From Bdellovibrionales bacterium GWA1_52_35 (GTDB taxonomy: Bacteria; Bdellovibrionota; UBA1018): DNA of 51,165 nucleotides. A program made the position numbers and the translations under genes. The stretch's first letter is position 1. The number at the start of each line of letters is the position of its first letter. Shown piece by piece: positions 33,768-42,825 of the stretch. The stretch is from contig MEPO01000011.1 in NCBI GenBank assembly GCA_001769805.1, positions 105,623 to 156,787 on the forward strand. The letters run 5' to 3'. The notes under the pieces are model-generated. The model had not been told where the DNA came from. It saw only the letters and a list, made by a program, of their open reading frames with translations, and did no database searches.

Positions 33768-34586
33768 ATGAGGAAAATTTTTGCAGCGCTCGCTTTGACA
33801 GCCCTCTTTGCAATGAACGCCGGAGCAGCGCCCGCTCCCAGCAGCTCGGTTTCCGCAAAACCCAAGCTGATCGACCAGCTCAAATTAACCTACGCTGGTT
33901 TCTATATGGGTCCTCAAATCAATCATTTGAACACTTCGCTTCAGCCAGATAACTCAGCCCAGTTTATCGATAGCTCTCTTATCCTGGGTTATAAGCTCAA
34001 TCCAGATGTCACCATTTCAGCAGCTTATAACTTCAGTCTCTATCTTTTACGCGAAAAGGATATGACGTACAACAATCCGGCTCTCCGCATTACACATACA
34101 AAACTATACGATAACGGCCAAGGCGTAAGTCTGGCGGGCGCCTTTCGGGCTTATCTACCTCTGACCGAGTCCTCCCGCGAAAATAATTTAATCACCCAAC
34201 TGCGTGGTGATGAAACGTTGAACTATGACCTTCAAGGTACTCGCTGGAGTTTGGGCATGGACTTTCTTCAGCGTGTGTACCTTTATAGTTCAGATGTCGC
34301 GCTGGGAAAACCCGGCCTGAAATCATTAGTTATGTCTTTTGACCCTTATTGCTCCTATCAGATCAACGATAAGCTCAGCGCCAGATTCGTTTCGAGCAAA
34401 GGAATGAACAAGGCCTTTGCCAATCAAGCGACGTTTAATACCAGCGCAAACATGGACGGCACCTTGAGTGTCAACTGGCAAGCACACTCCAAGGTTCATG
34501 TCAGCCCCATGATTAATTTTCAGCCAACCAATATGAGCCTGAATGCCACACAGGCATACCTCGAAGTGGTTGTAAGAATTCTCTAG
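33768..34586 (+). CDS. Outer-membrane beta-barrel protein (hypothetical)
   Basis: A 272-residue protein with a clear signal peptide (MRKIFAALALTALFAMNAGA, cut before APAP). Alternating amphipathic strands rich in Tyr, Ser and Asn follow to the C-terminus. Spacing and length suggest a barrel of roughly 10-12 strands. The final residues (EVVVRIL) end in a hydrophobic strand, but with Leu rather than Phe. I recognise no specific family. AAGGAG sits 8 bases before the ATG, a strong ribosome-binding site. A very strong hairpin terminator follows directly, so it is probably a monocistronic, well-expressed gene. Confidence 0.65.
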   Translation: MRKIFAALALTALFAMNAGAAPAPSSSVSAKPKLIDQLKLTYAGFYMGPQINHLNTSLQPDNSAQFIDSSLILGYKLNPDVTISAAYNFSLYLLREKDMTYNNPALRITHTKLYDNGQGVSLAGAFRAYLPLTESSRENNLITQLRGDETLNYDLQGTRWSLGMDFLQRVYLYSSDVALGKPGLKSLVMSFDPYCSYQINDKLSARFVSSKGMNKAFANQATFNTSANMDGTLSVNWQAHSKVHVSPMINFQPTNMSLNATQAYLEVVVRIL

Positions 34587-34600
34587 CTCTTTCTGTTCTC

Positions 34601-34644
34601 AATAACCGAGAGCGCATGTTATTCAGCATGCGCTCTCGGTTATT
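34601..34644 (+). terminator. Strong hairpin terminator
   Basis: A perfect 18-bp stem (34601-34618 paired with 34627-34644; the arm begins AATAACCGAGAGCGCATG) has an 8-base loop. The 3' arm ends in TTATT and is followed by TAAC, giving a short T-rich tail. It lies 14 bp after the outer-membrane gene; because the arms are AATAA/TTATT-flanked it could work in both directions. Confidence 0.85.
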
Positions 34645-34671
34645 TAACATCTCAACAACAAGGCCCTTCTC

Positions 34672-35166
34672 ATGAAAACGCTCACTGAATTCACAGCTCT
34701 CCAGATCAAGAACGCAGCGAAAACAAAACAAGACCTCATCACCGCCGGGAAAACCCCCGAAGAACTGCCACAGGCTCTGGGTGAAGCGCTAAAGATCGAA
34801 GGAGACAAGCTGAATTTCCTGATCAACGCTCTCGATCTTCCCATGCAGAAAACCTCTGATCTGAAGCGCGTGATCGTTATGGCATTGGGCGAAGGAGAAC
34901 AGGTTCCATCAAACGCCGCGCAAAAAGGCGAACAGGTTTACGTCGCGGAATATTATGCTCCTCTTCATGGCGCCACTCCTCCACAAAAAGCAGGACATGG
35001 CGATCGAGATAGCCGAGGCGGACGCGGTGGACGCGGCGGTCCCGGCAGGGGCAAGAATGATCGCCGCGACCAAAAGGGCGGCGGACAGGGCCGAGGCCCG
35101 CGTAAAGACGGCGCTGGTCCTGGAGCGGGTCCGGCCAAACGCCCGGTGATCACGCCGAAAGCATGA
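34672..35166 (+). CDS. Protein with helical N-domain and RGG-rich disordered tail
   Basis: A 164-residue cytoplasmic protein. Residues 1-75 are predicted mainly helical (MKTLTEFTALQIKNAAKTK...). The tail from about 104 is Gly/Arg-rich with repeated RGG/GRG units (GRGGRGGPGRG, GGGQGRGPRKDG). Such tails bind RNA or promote condensate formation in other proteins. I recognise no family for the N-domain. The stop codon overlaps the start of the murein amidase gene (ATGA), indicating coupling. That pairing of an RGG protein with an exported amidase is unexpected. An alternative is a small nucleoid- or ribosome-associated protein; function is unknown. Confidence 0.6.
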   Translation: MKTLTEFTALQIKNAAKTKQDLITAGKTPEELPQALGEALKIEGDKLNFLINALDLPMQKTSDLKRVIVMALGEGEQVPSNAAQKGEQVYVAEYYAPLHGATPPQKAGHGDRDSRGGRGGRGGPGRGKNDRRDQKGGGQGRGPRKDGAGPGAGPAKRPVITPKA

Positions 35167-36512
35167 ACATTTCCTGCTGCCGAAATTCGTTTTACCCCCT
35201 CTTGCTTCTAGCAGGCCTCGTACTTGCCAGCAGCTCTGATGCGGGGGCTGCCTGGATTCTGCCGCAGGAAGCCTTTCAGCGGACAAAGGCTGTTTTTGCT
35301 GATTTTGGCCTCGCTATGGAACCGGATATTTCGGAACAGGCCGAAAGCCTTGAGCCACAGGGCAGCCGAGAGAGTGTGCTGGCGCTCCTCCCTTATTTTG
35401 ATCCCTGGAACGGCTTTGATCGCTTTTCCCGGGTGAAGCCGGATAGTCTGGAAGTGTTTCAGGACCGCGACGCCCGCCTGGAGCCCGATTTTTCAATCAA
35501 ATTGAATTCAACTTCTTCCGGTTCGATTTTGGAAGTCAGCCCCAAAAGAGGCCTGCACGGCCTCAGAATAGCAATTGACCCCGGACACATGGGTGGCGAT
35601 CTCTGGGATCGGCGAACCGATAAATATGTAACTGACAAAAACGGGCGAAAAATAAGCGAGGGCTTGCTCACTCTTCAGACGGCCCTGCTTCTGGAAAAAG
35701 AGCTCACCGATCTGGGCGCGCAGGTTCTTCTGACCCGAAGGGAGCTCTCGCCCGTTACCAACCAAATCTACGAGAGTTTTGATCTCAACCCTTATGCTGA
35801 AGCGACGTTCCGGGAGAGTTCGTTACTCGAGTGGTTTCAGCAACTCCTTGGTACTGCGCCCGCTGGGACGGATCTTTTCAATGCATTTCGTAAAAGCTCC
35901 AACCTTCGCGAAATCTACTCCGAAGCTCAGCGCCCACTTTATTTCATTTTGAAAGCTGATCTCGATGCACGGGCCCAGCTGATCAATGATTTTGCGCCCG
36001 ACCTCACGTTGATATTGCATTTTGATACAGCCGGAAATCCTCGCCAGGTGAGTAAAGGCCATAATGGAACAAAAGCTTACGTTCCCGGAGCTTTTCTGCC
36101 AGAGGAACTCGGGACACGTGAAAACCGCTTTGCCTTGGTCCGACACCTCGCCCAGCCCGAAATGTGGAAATCTTCCGTCGGTCTAAGCAGCGAAATTCTC
36201 AAGCAGATCCGCTCTCAAATGCAGATCCCGATTGATTCTTCCGGAGGGGGCGGGAGCATTCGTGAAGCGGCTCCTGGGGTATTTGCACGAAACCTGGTTC
36301 TCACGCGGAAAATTCACGGAACCGCCTTGGCTTATCTTGAATGCCTTTTTTACAACGATCCTCTTGAATTCAAAGCGTTTTCTCAAAATCAATATTTTAT
36401 GACCATCGGAGCACGGTCTTACGGCTACTCCGAACGTCTTGTTCAACTCTCCAAAGCAATTCGCGACGGTGTCCTTAGTTTTTCCAGCCAATCAAATAAT
36501 CACCGAGAATGA
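35163..36512 (+). CDS. N-acetylmuramoyl-L-alanine amidase (Amidase_3 type)
   Basis: A 449-residue exported enzyme that cleaves the bond between MurNAc and the stem peptide. A signal peptide (about 1-30, ending SSDAGAA) is followed by an about 100-residue region of unknown fold. The catalytic domain has zinc ligands H142 (AIDPGHMGG), E166 (ISEGLLT) and H286 (LILHFDTAG), and catalytic E393 (ALAYLECLF). A large insertion (about 205-275) separates the second and third ligands, so it is longer than AmiA/B/C cores. It may act in division or in periplasmic wall remodelling. The start overlaps the upstream gene by 4 bp. Confidence 0.85.
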   Translation: MNISCCRNSFYPLLLLAGLVLASSSDAGAAWILPQEAFQRTKAVFADFGLAMEPDISEQAESLEPQGSRESVLALLPYFDPWNGFDRFSRVKPDSLEVFQDRDARLEPDFSIKLNSTSSGSILEVSPKRGLHGLRIAIDPGHMGGDLWDRRTDKYVTDKNGRKISEGLLTLQTALLLEKELTDLGAQVLLTRRELSPVTNQIYESFDLNPYAEATFRESSLLEWFQQLLGTAPAGTDLFNAFRKSSNLREIYSEAQRPLYFILKADLDARAQLINDFAPDLTLILHFDTAGNPRQVSKGHNGTKAYVPGAFLPEELGTRENRFALVRHLAQPEMWKSSVGLSSEILKQIRSQMQIPIDSSGGGGSIREAAPGVFARNLVLTRKIHGTALAYLECLFYNDPLEFKAFSQNQYFMTIGARSYGYSERLVQLSKAIRDGVLSFSSQSNNHRE

Positions 36513-36572
36513 CTCGGATGAGCACAGCATTTGCACAAGGCCCAACATGCAATTATTGCAAGAGGAGCCTCG

Positions 36573-37055
36573 ATGAAAACTTTACTTCTGGTGTTCGGGT
36601 TGATGATCGTGAATGCAGGACTGGCCTATGCCGGTTCCCCAAAACAATGGGTTTTTAAATGTCATTTTACTGCGCAAAACCAGCGGGAAAGCTGCGAAAT
36701 CGTCGCTAACGTCTGCCGCTATAACCACTTCACCCCTCTCGAGGATCTTGCGACCCTTCCCAGCCCACCACCACCCCGGGGCTGCATCGACTGGCTTTCT
36801 GTCCGATGCTCCGGCAAGGAAATCACGAAAGGCCGAGCGACGCACGCAACGACTGCCGTCAGCCTTCCTCACACGACCATGAATTTCGAAGTCTTGATTG
36901 CAAATTCCAATGCTTCTCATGCCCAAGCGGTTACGTTGAGATACGTCTCCCAGGCGCCGGGTACCGCAAATCCGTTCTACATCAGCTCCTGGTTGGGATC
37001 AGGAGAAGACGAACTTCGGGGCCATTGCCGAGTTTATCAACCGCCGTTTCAATGA
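36573..37055 (+). CDS. Small secreted cysteine-containing protein (hypothetical)
   Basis: A 160-residue protein. The ATG at 36573 is preceded by GGAG at 6-bp spacing and begins a clean signal peptide (MKTLLLVFGLMIVNAGLAYA, cut before GSP). The in-frame codon at 36531 lacks such a site. The mature part has six cysteines (in FKCHF, ESCEIVANVCRY, RGCIDW, RCSGKE, GHCRVY), which could form three disulfides in the periplasm or outside. I recognise no family. It follows the amidase by 60 bp and may share its transcript. Confidence 0.6.
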   Translation: MKTLLLVFGLMIVNAGLAYAGSPKQWVFKCHFTAQNQRESCEIVANVCRYNHFTPLEDLATLPSPPPPRGCIDWLSVRCSGKEITKGRATHATTAVSLPHTTMNFEVLIANSNASHAQAVTLRYVSQAPGTANPFYISSWLGSGEDELRGHCRVYQPPFQ

Positions 37056-37081
37056 AACTTTGATGTTTGGCGGGCGATGGG

Positions 37082-38350
37082 TCAGATCTTGATCGCAGGC
37101 GCCTCTTCCAACTGCTGCCAACGATCATAACGAAGCAGCATCAGCAGGCTCGGGATTGCAATCAGGGTCGCTAAAAGGAAGAAATTTTCCCAGCCCATGG
37201 CTTTCACCATGAAACCTGCTGGGGCAACTCCGAGCGTCCGAGTCAATGCCATGATGCTGGTCAGAAGTGCGAATTGGGTGGCGCTGAACTTTTTATTACA
37301 GAGACTCATGAGGAAAGCCGAATAAGCGGCCGTGCCCATACCGCTGCAAAAGTTTTCTGCGGCAATTGAGAAGACCATCATGGGGAAGAGACTCTCAGCC
37401 CGGTTCACGAGAATCATCGGATAAATATTCCCCAAGTGGGCCAGAACCATGAAGGACAGACCGGAAATACCTTGTGTAATACCAAAGACCCAAAGAGATT
37501 TCTTCATCCCGAGTCTGACCATCATAGCACCACCGAAAAGCGTTCCCACGATAGTGGCTAGTAATCCGAATACTTTGAATACCCAGCCAATTTGCGTCCT
37601 GGTAAAATCCAGGCTCATCAGAAACGGCGTGGTCAGAGCCGTCGCCATCACAACGTCAATCTTATAGATCAGAATAAAAAATAAAATTTCCCAGGCTCCC
37701 CGCCGACTGAAAAAATCAAGAAGAGGAAGAACCACGGCATCTTTTAGATTTGCTGGAGGCTTTTGTGATCCGGCTGGCTGTGGTGCCGCAAGAGAGGCCA
37801 AGACCCCGATCAGCATGGTTGAAGCCATCACTAAATAAACGGTCTTCCAAGGCATGTGATCCGACATGAAAAGGGCCAAAGCGCCGGAAACAACAAATGC
37901 GATGCGATAGCCCGCAATATAAAGCGCAGCACCAGGTCCTCGTTCCCGTGGGTCGAGCAAATCCGTCCGATAAGCGTCCACCACGATGTCCTGACTTGCG
38001 CTGAAAAAGGCGACCATGATTGCGGCTATGAGCGTCAACCACAGCGCTTTGGAGGGGTCAAAAAAGCCCATTCCGGCAATGGAAATGATGAGGCAAATTT
38101 GGGCAATAAGCATCCAGCCCGTCCTGCGACCAAGAAAAGGCGGGAGATAGCGGTCCATCAGGGGTGCCCATAGAAATTTCAAGGAATACGGCATCGCGAC
38201 CAATCCCGCCATACCGATTGTGCCCAAGTCTATGTGTTCGGAAGCCATCCAGGCCTGAAAGGTGGACCCGGTCAGGGCCAAAGGAATTCCCGATGAAAAA
38301 CCCAAAAGAAGAGTGATCAACATTCTGCGGCTTAAAAAGATGGATAGCAT
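37082..38350 (-). CDS. ampG: AmpG-like major facilitator permease
   Basis: A 422-residue MFS permease with about 12 TM segments. The N-terminal pattern LLGFSSGIPLALTGSTFQAW, then MPYSLKFLWAPLMDRY, then SASQDIVVDAYRTDLL is characteristic of AmpG, which imports anhydromuropeptides for murein recycling. Length is close to short AmpG proteins. Proximity to a murein amidase and, further off, an M14 murein-peptidase-like gene fits a cell-wall turnover theme. It is divergent from tldD. An alternative is an acetyl-CoA-transporter-type MFS protein, but the motifs favour AmpG. Confidence 0.85.
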   Translation of the reverse strand: MLSIFLSRRMLITLLLGFSSGIPLALTGSTFQAWMASEHIDLGTIGMAGLVAMPYSLKFLWAPLMDRYLPPFLGRRTGWMLIAQICLIISIAGMGFFDPSKALWLTLIAAIMVAFFSASQDIVVDAYRTDLLDPRERGPGAALYIAGYRIAFVVSGALALFMSDHMPWKTVYLVMASTMLIGVLASLAAPQPAGSQKPPANLKDAVVLPLLDFFSRRGAWEILFFILIYKIDVVMATALTTPFLMSLDFTRTQIGWVFKVFGLLATIVGTLFGGAMMVRLGMKKSLWVFGITQGISGLSFMVLAHLGNIYPMILVNRAESLFPMMVFSIAAENFCSGMGTAAYSAFLMSLCNKKFSATQFALLTSIMALTRTLGVAPAGFMVKAMGWENFFLLATLIAIPSLLMLLRYDRWQQLEEAPAIKI

Positions 38351-38418
38351 ACCGCAAAGTTAGCATAGGAAGTTTGCAAAATCCCCAGATTTGGTTAAAG
38401 GAAAACAGAGGGTTCCCT

Positions 38419-40023
38419 ATGAATACCGAAAAGTCCGCCCCCCCAGCAGAATTCAGGCGCGTTGCCCTTTCACCCGATCTTCAGATTTTGCGCAAATCCC
38501 TGAAAGACCTAATTCCCGTGCTCGAAGCCAAGCCGGGCTGGTATGGCTCGATTCACTTTGAGCGCAAGTCTTCCAAGACGCTCATGGCCAACCTCAAGAA
38601 TTCGCAGGTTTCTGATCAGGTCATCATGGGTGCAGTACTTAGAATCCTGGATGGTTACACTCTTTTTGAGCACGCCACCGATGACCTCAATCCCGAGTCC
38701 CTGAAAAAGGCGGCCCTTGAATTTTCAGAAAGAGTAGCCAGTACCCCGAAGCCCAGTGGGGCCACGCACCGGCAATATCAGCCCGCAAACTGGAAACTGC
38801 GTTTAGCGGCCAAACTGGATCCGGAAATCACGTCCCAGATTCCGGCCGACGCCAATGCTTCCACAGAAGTTCACTTTGGCATTCGTTTCAAGGAAGATCC
38901 CTCTCTCATCCCCAATTCCCAGGTTTTCGAAAAGCTTCAGCATATTATCGGCCTCTGCAAAACGTTGGCACCCGAATGCGGACTCAAGAGTGAAGACTTG
39001 ACCTATGTCATGTCCCGCCAGACCTTCGCACATGAGGAATTCCTCTTCCTCGACCGCGAGGTCAACATGTCGCAATCGCTTTTTCGCGTTTCCAACATGA
39101 TTATCCTGATGTCCGGTTCAGACCGCACCTATCAGAGAATCGGCGGATTAGGCGGCCTGGAAGCCATCCGGGTGAATGACAAGCAAATTCGGGAATTGCT
39201 CACGAACTTGAAATCACTCAAGCAAGCCAATCGCCTGGTTCCCGGCAAATACCGCGTCCTCTTCGGACCGGTGATCAGTGGCGTGCTGGCGCATGAGGCT
39301 TTCGGCCACTCACAGGAGGGCGATACCTGTGCTCGCGGGCGGAGCAAAGCCTGGGAGCTTCATAAGAAAGACGAACGCGTCGGCAACAAAAACGCCACGA
39401 TTCTCAACAATCCTGCTGTTTTCAAGAATGCAGACGAAGATTGCGGCGCTTGGGGCAGTTACTTTTTTGATGAAGAAGGCTGGCTTGCTCAAGTGCAGAT
39501 TCTCTTGGATCAGGGCCGCCTCTGCCCTCCGATGACGAATCTCACCTCGGCCCTGCGCCTCGGAATTCCCCGAACGGCGAACGGGAAACGTGAGACTTGG
39601 GCAAACGGCGTGTACACCCGCCAAACGAACACCTACTTCAGCCCGGGCGACAAAACATTGAGCGAACTCATGGCTGAACTGGGCGACGGCTTTGTTGCGC
39701 TTCATCCGGCAGGCGGAATGGAGGATCCCAAGGGCATGGGAATTCAGGTGGGAATCGCATTCCTTCAGGAAGTGAAAAGAGGGAAGCTCACGGGACGGGT
39801 CTTCAAGGGTCCTGTGGGTGGAGACATTCAGATGACCGGCTATACGCCGGATATCCTGAATTCGATTCACGCCAAATCCAAAATTGAATTCAACTCGAAA
39901 GATCCTGATCGCGTCCAGCATCCTTTTAACGACACCGGAGGCTGCGGAAAATATCACAAAGAATTTGTTTATGCCGGCTGTGGCGGTCCCTACATGCTCT
40001 TGGACCCAGTCATATTAGGTTAG
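38419..40023 (+). CDS. tldD: TldD-family metalloprotease subunit
   Basis: A 534-residue zinc protease subunit. The catalytic HEAFGH (292-296 and following) lies in FGPVISGVLAHEAFGHSQEGD. The C-terminal half has the family's GVYTRQTNTYF and GGMEDPKG sequences. TldD works with TldE to trim peptides such as microcin B17 precursor or CcdA. The ATG at 38419 follows GAGGG and starts a typical N-terminus; the frame from TTG 38374 is longer without support. It lies 10 bp before tldE, as expected for the heterodimer. Confidence 0.9.
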   Translation: MNTEKSAPPAEFRRVALSPDLQILRKSLKDLIPVLEAKPGWYGSIHFERKSSKTLMANLKNSQVSDQVIMGAVLRILDGYTLFEHATDDLNPESLKKAALEFSERVASTPKPSGATHRQYQPANWKLRLAAKLDPEITSQIPADANASTEVHFGIRFKEDPSLIPNSQVFEKLQHIIGLCKTLAPECGLKSEDLTYVMSRQTFAHEEFLFLDREVNMSQSLFRVSNMIILMSGSDRTYQRIGGLGGLEAIRVNDKQIRELLTNLKSLKQANRLVPGKYRVLFGPVISGVLAHEAFGHSQEGDTCARGRSKAWELHKKDERVGNKNATILNNPAVFKNADEDCGAWGSYFFDEEGWLAQVQILLDQGRLCPPMTNLTSALRLGIPRTANGKRETWANGVYTRQTNTYFSPGDKTLSELMAELGDGFVALHPAGGMEDPKGMGIQVGIAFLQEVKRGKLTGRVFKGPVGGDIQMTGYTPDILNSIHAKSKIEFNSKDPDRVQHPFNDTGGCGKYHKEFVYAGCGGPYMLLDPVILG

Positions 40024-40033
40024 GATTATCACT

Positions 40034-41413
40034 ATGAAATCATCTTCAATCACTTGGGATCTTGAACAGCTCAAACGCGCGCTTTCCGCTAAACCGGAGG
40101 TCAAGGGCTGGATCATCACACAGGAGAACCTCCGGCGTCGCGAACGTTATTTCATGCTCGATGACGGCAGCTTTGTTGTCGATCAGGACCGCGATGTCCA
40201 AACGCAAACCGTCTGGGCCCGGGTTTTCGTGAAATCCACCAAGGCCGGACGGCAGGGCGAAATTACCAAAAAGCTTTTCAAGGCCCTGCCCCTGAACGCA
40301 CAACTGGACTCGGCAATCGCTTCGGCACTGGATACGGATCACCAGGCCTGGGAATTACCGAAAGAGCTTCCAACTTCCCGCGACAATCTCAAAACGGCTG
40401 ACCCCAGAATTGCTGAAGACATCAGTGGTGCCATGGAAATCCTAACCGGGAAGGTTGCAAACCTGGTTGGGCAAAGACGTGCAACCGCCTTCAGTTCGGC
40501 CGAGCTTTTCCTGTCGGTTCATAACCGCGAAGTTCACCTCAGCAACGGCTTGGTGAATCGTTCGGCCCAGAGCCGGATCTACTCCGAAGCGGCCTATTCT
40601 TTTTCGCGGATATTGCCTTCCGGCGAAGTTCAATCAGATGAATATTTGAATATGCGCTGGTCGGTCAATCTCGATGACTTGCAGGTGGACGAGCTCTTCT
40701 TGAGTGCTTCCGATCGCGCGGAACATTCACTCGAAGTCACGAAGCCCGATTCCAGCAAATACCCGGTAATCGTGGATGCGGATGTACTGGCCGAACTCTT
40801 CAACGGGTATGTTGCCCAGCTTTCAGCAGGAAATTCCTATCACGGTCTGCCCTTCATCAAGAAAGGGGACGAGCTGATCCCCGGAGCTCGCGGCGACCTG
40901 ATCACCCTGACTTTGGATCCGTGGCTCGATTATGGCGCCGACACTATAAATGTTTCAGAACAAGGCGTGACACAAGCCCCGCTCAAGCTGGTAGACGACA
41001 ATAGGGTAGTCGCGACGGCAACCGAGAAGCAGTACTCTGATTATCTGAATCAGGCCGTCACGACCAGCCGGGGCAATATCGTCATAAATGCAGGAACGCT
41101 CAGCCACGAGCAGCTCACCGCGAGCGCCCCCAAAGTAATTGAAATTCTACAATTTTCTGGCCTGTTTGCGGACCCGAACAGTGGCACCTTCAGCAGCGAA
41201 ATCCGCCTCGCCAGGCTTTATGATAACGTGAACCACACCATCAAATACCTGAAGGGCGGCTCCCTTTCAGGCTCAATCGTCGAAAATTTTTCAAACGCCC
41301 GGTTATGTAAAAGTCGCGTCAAACGCGCGCATTTCGCTTCCGGCCAGATTGCGGGGCACGGATATTTCGGACCTTCGCATGCGCTCCTGAACGATGTTTC
41401 GATCGTCGGCTGA
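40034..41413 (+). CDS. tldE: TldE/PmbA-family protease subunit
   Basis: A 459-residue partner of TldD that lacks the HExxxH metal site, as TldE/PmbA does. The C-terminal region (GTFSSEIRLARLYDNVNHTIKYLKGGS..., FASGQIAGHGYFGPSHALL) is typical of the family, where the glycine-rich strand lines the cavity. Its start is 10 bp after the tldD stop. The N-terminal region is more diverged from E. coli PmbA, so assignment rests on gene order plus the C-terminal pattern. No candidate precursor peptide for processing is visible nearby. Confidence 0.85.
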   Translation: MKSSSITWDLEQLKRALSAKPEVKGWIITQENLRRRERYFMLDDGSFVVDQDRDVQTQTVWARVFVKSTKAGRQGEITKKLFKALPLNAQLDSAIASALDTDHQAWELPKELPTSRDNLKTADPRIAEDISGAMEILTGKVANLVGQRRATAFSSAELFLSVHNREVHLSNGLVNRSAQSRIYSEAAYSFSRILPSGEVQSDEYLNMRWSVNLDDLQVDELFLSASDRAEHSLEVTKPDSSKYPVIVDADVLAELFNGYVAQLSAGNSYHGLPFIKKGDELIPGARGDLITLTLDPWLDYGADTINVSEQGVTQAPLKLVDDNRVVATATEKQYSDYLNQAVTTSRGNIVINAGTLSHEQLTASAPKVIEILQFSGLFADPNSGTFSSEIRLARLYDNVNHTIKYLKGGSLSGSIVENFSNARLCKSRVKRAHFASGQIAGHGYFGPSHALLNDVSIVG

Positions 41414-41480
41414 TTGATTTGGGGCAGAACCTGCAGATTCCCCTTCCAGTGCCCGCAAGCCGGGACAAAAATCTTTAGTA

Positions 41481-41509
41481 TTGACTATTCAAGGAATCTA
41501 TTGAATACT
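41481..41509 (+). promoter_or_regulatory. Sigma-70-type promoter of thioredoxin gene
   Basis: TTGACT (41481-41486), a 17-bp spacer and AATACT (41504-41509) lie 22 bp before the thioredoxin ATG at 41531; the -35 is close to consensus and the -10 is weaker. AAAGGA precedes the start codon. Confidence 0.5.
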
Positions 41510-41530
41510 TGAATTTATAGAAAGGAACTT

Positions 41531-41938
41531 ATGGCAACTATTCAAGTAACCAAGGACAACTTCGAAGGACTTCTGAACAAGAACGGGATTGTGATCCTGG
41601 ATTTCTGGGCGAGCTGGTGCGGGCCCTGCCGGATGTTTGAACCCATTTTTGAAAAATCCTCCGAGAAGCATGCGGACATCAGTTTCGGAAAAGTAAATAC
41701 GGAAGAGCAGCAGGACTTGGCGGCAGCCTTCAGTATCCGCTCCATTCCTACTTTGATGATTTTCCGCGAAAAGATTCTCCTGTTCCAACAGGCAGGAGCC
41801 CTCCCGGAAGCAGCCCTGGAAGAAATCATCGGTAAAGTCAGAGAGCTGGACATGAACATGGTTAGGGCCGAAATAGCGAAGGAGGCGACTAAAGAAGACC
41901 AAGGCACGCAGCCGGACGTCAAAGCAGCAGCTAATTAA
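41531..41938 (+). CDS. trxA: Thioredoxin
   Basis: A 135-residue thioredoxin with the canonical active site WCGPC (C30, C33) in ILDFWASWCGPCRMFEP, the cis-proline in FSIRSIPTLMIF, and no signal peptide, so it is a cytoplasmic disulfide reductase. Residues after about 108 form a charged helical extension (EIAKEATKEDQG...) that standard 108-residue thioredoxins lack. It has its own promoter-like elements and a ribosome-binding site (AAAGGA). It stands alone between the TldD/E pair and tcdA. Confidence 0.95.
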   Translation: MATIQVTKDNFEGLLNKNGIVILDFWASWCGPCRMFEPIFEKSSEKHADISFGKVNTEEQQDLAAAFSIRSIPTLMIFREKILLFQQAGALPEAALEEIIGKVRELDMNMVRAEIAKEATKEDQGTQPDVKAAAN

Positions 41939-41994
41939 GGCCGCTCCTTAGAATCGCCTTCTCCCGACGAGGCTTTTTCTGTATACGCAGCTGT

Positions 41995-42825
41995 ATGAAA
42001 GACGGTGACAAACTGCATCGACGTTTCGATCGGCTCGGGCGCCTCGTGGGCGATGAGGGTGTTAAGAGCCTGATGTCATCTCACGTGATGGTTGTCGGCT
42101 TGGGCGGCGTGGGATCCTGGGCCGCCGAGGCTCTGGTCCGCTCGGGAATCGGCAAGATCACTCTGGTCGACTTTGATGACATCTGCGTAACCAATATGAA
42201 TAGGCAGCTTCAGGCACTCTCCAGTGTCGTCGGCCAGCAAAAGGCTCTCGTTCTGGCTGAGCGGTTCCATCAGATCAATCCTAGTATCGTCATTGAATCC
42301 CTGGTGAAGTTTTATGAAGCCAAAACTGCGGACGAAATTTTCGCAACGCGACCTGATTTTGTAGTCGATGCGATCGATAACATCACGGCCAAATGCCACC
42401 TGATCAACTACTGCCATAAAAACAAAATCCCACTCGTCTGCTCAACCGGCTCAGGTGGAAAACTTGACCCGACTCTTATTCAGGTCAAGGACCTTGCCGA
42501 AACGCAGATTGATCCTCTGGCCAAAGCACTTCGAAGAATTTTGCGAGAACAATACGGCTTTCCGCTTGAAGGACCTTATGGAATTTCTGCGGTGTACTCG
42601 ACCGAACCTGCCGCTGAGCCCAAAGAACTCCATTACGACGGTGGCAAGGGCTTTCAATGTATTTGTCCCAACAAAGCGAGTAGCCCCCATGGTTGTGAAA
42701 ACCGAAGTGTCATTCTCGGAACTGCAGCTTTCGTTACAGCCAGTTTTGGAATGGTTTGCGCTTCCGTCGCCGTGCGAACCTTGCTCGCCTCGGCTCCTAT
42801 CAGTTATTCGCGAATTTCGCGATGA
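41995..42825 (+). CDS. tcdA: tRNA threonylcarbamoyladenosine dehydratase TcdA (CsdL)
   Basis: A 276-residue E1-like ATP-dependent enzyme that cyclises t6A37 to ct6A in tRNA. It has a Rossmann-type ATP site GLGGVG (35-40), the ThiF-family NMNRQ motif (67-71), VDAIDN, and CSTGSGGKLDPT. The TcdA-specific tail contains ICPNKASSPHGCENRSVILGTAAF and a C-terminal hydrophobic helix. Length matches E. coli TcdA (268). Its 3' end overlaps the convergent kbl gene by 26 bp. No csdA/csdE sulfur-transfer partner is nearby. Confidence 0.93.
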   Translation: MKDGDKLHRRFDRLGRLVGDEGVKSLMSSHVMVVGLGGVGSWAAEALVRSGIGKITLVDFDDICVTNMNRQLQALSSVVGQQKALVLAERFHQINPSIVIESLVKFYEAKTADEIFATRPDFVVDAIDNITAKCHLINYCHKNKIPLVCSTGSGGKLDPTLIQVKDLAETQIDPLAKALRRILREQYGFPLEGPYGISAVYSTEPAAEPKELHYDGGKGFQCICPNKASSPHGCENRSVILGTAAFVTASFGMVCASVAVRTLLASAPISYSRISR

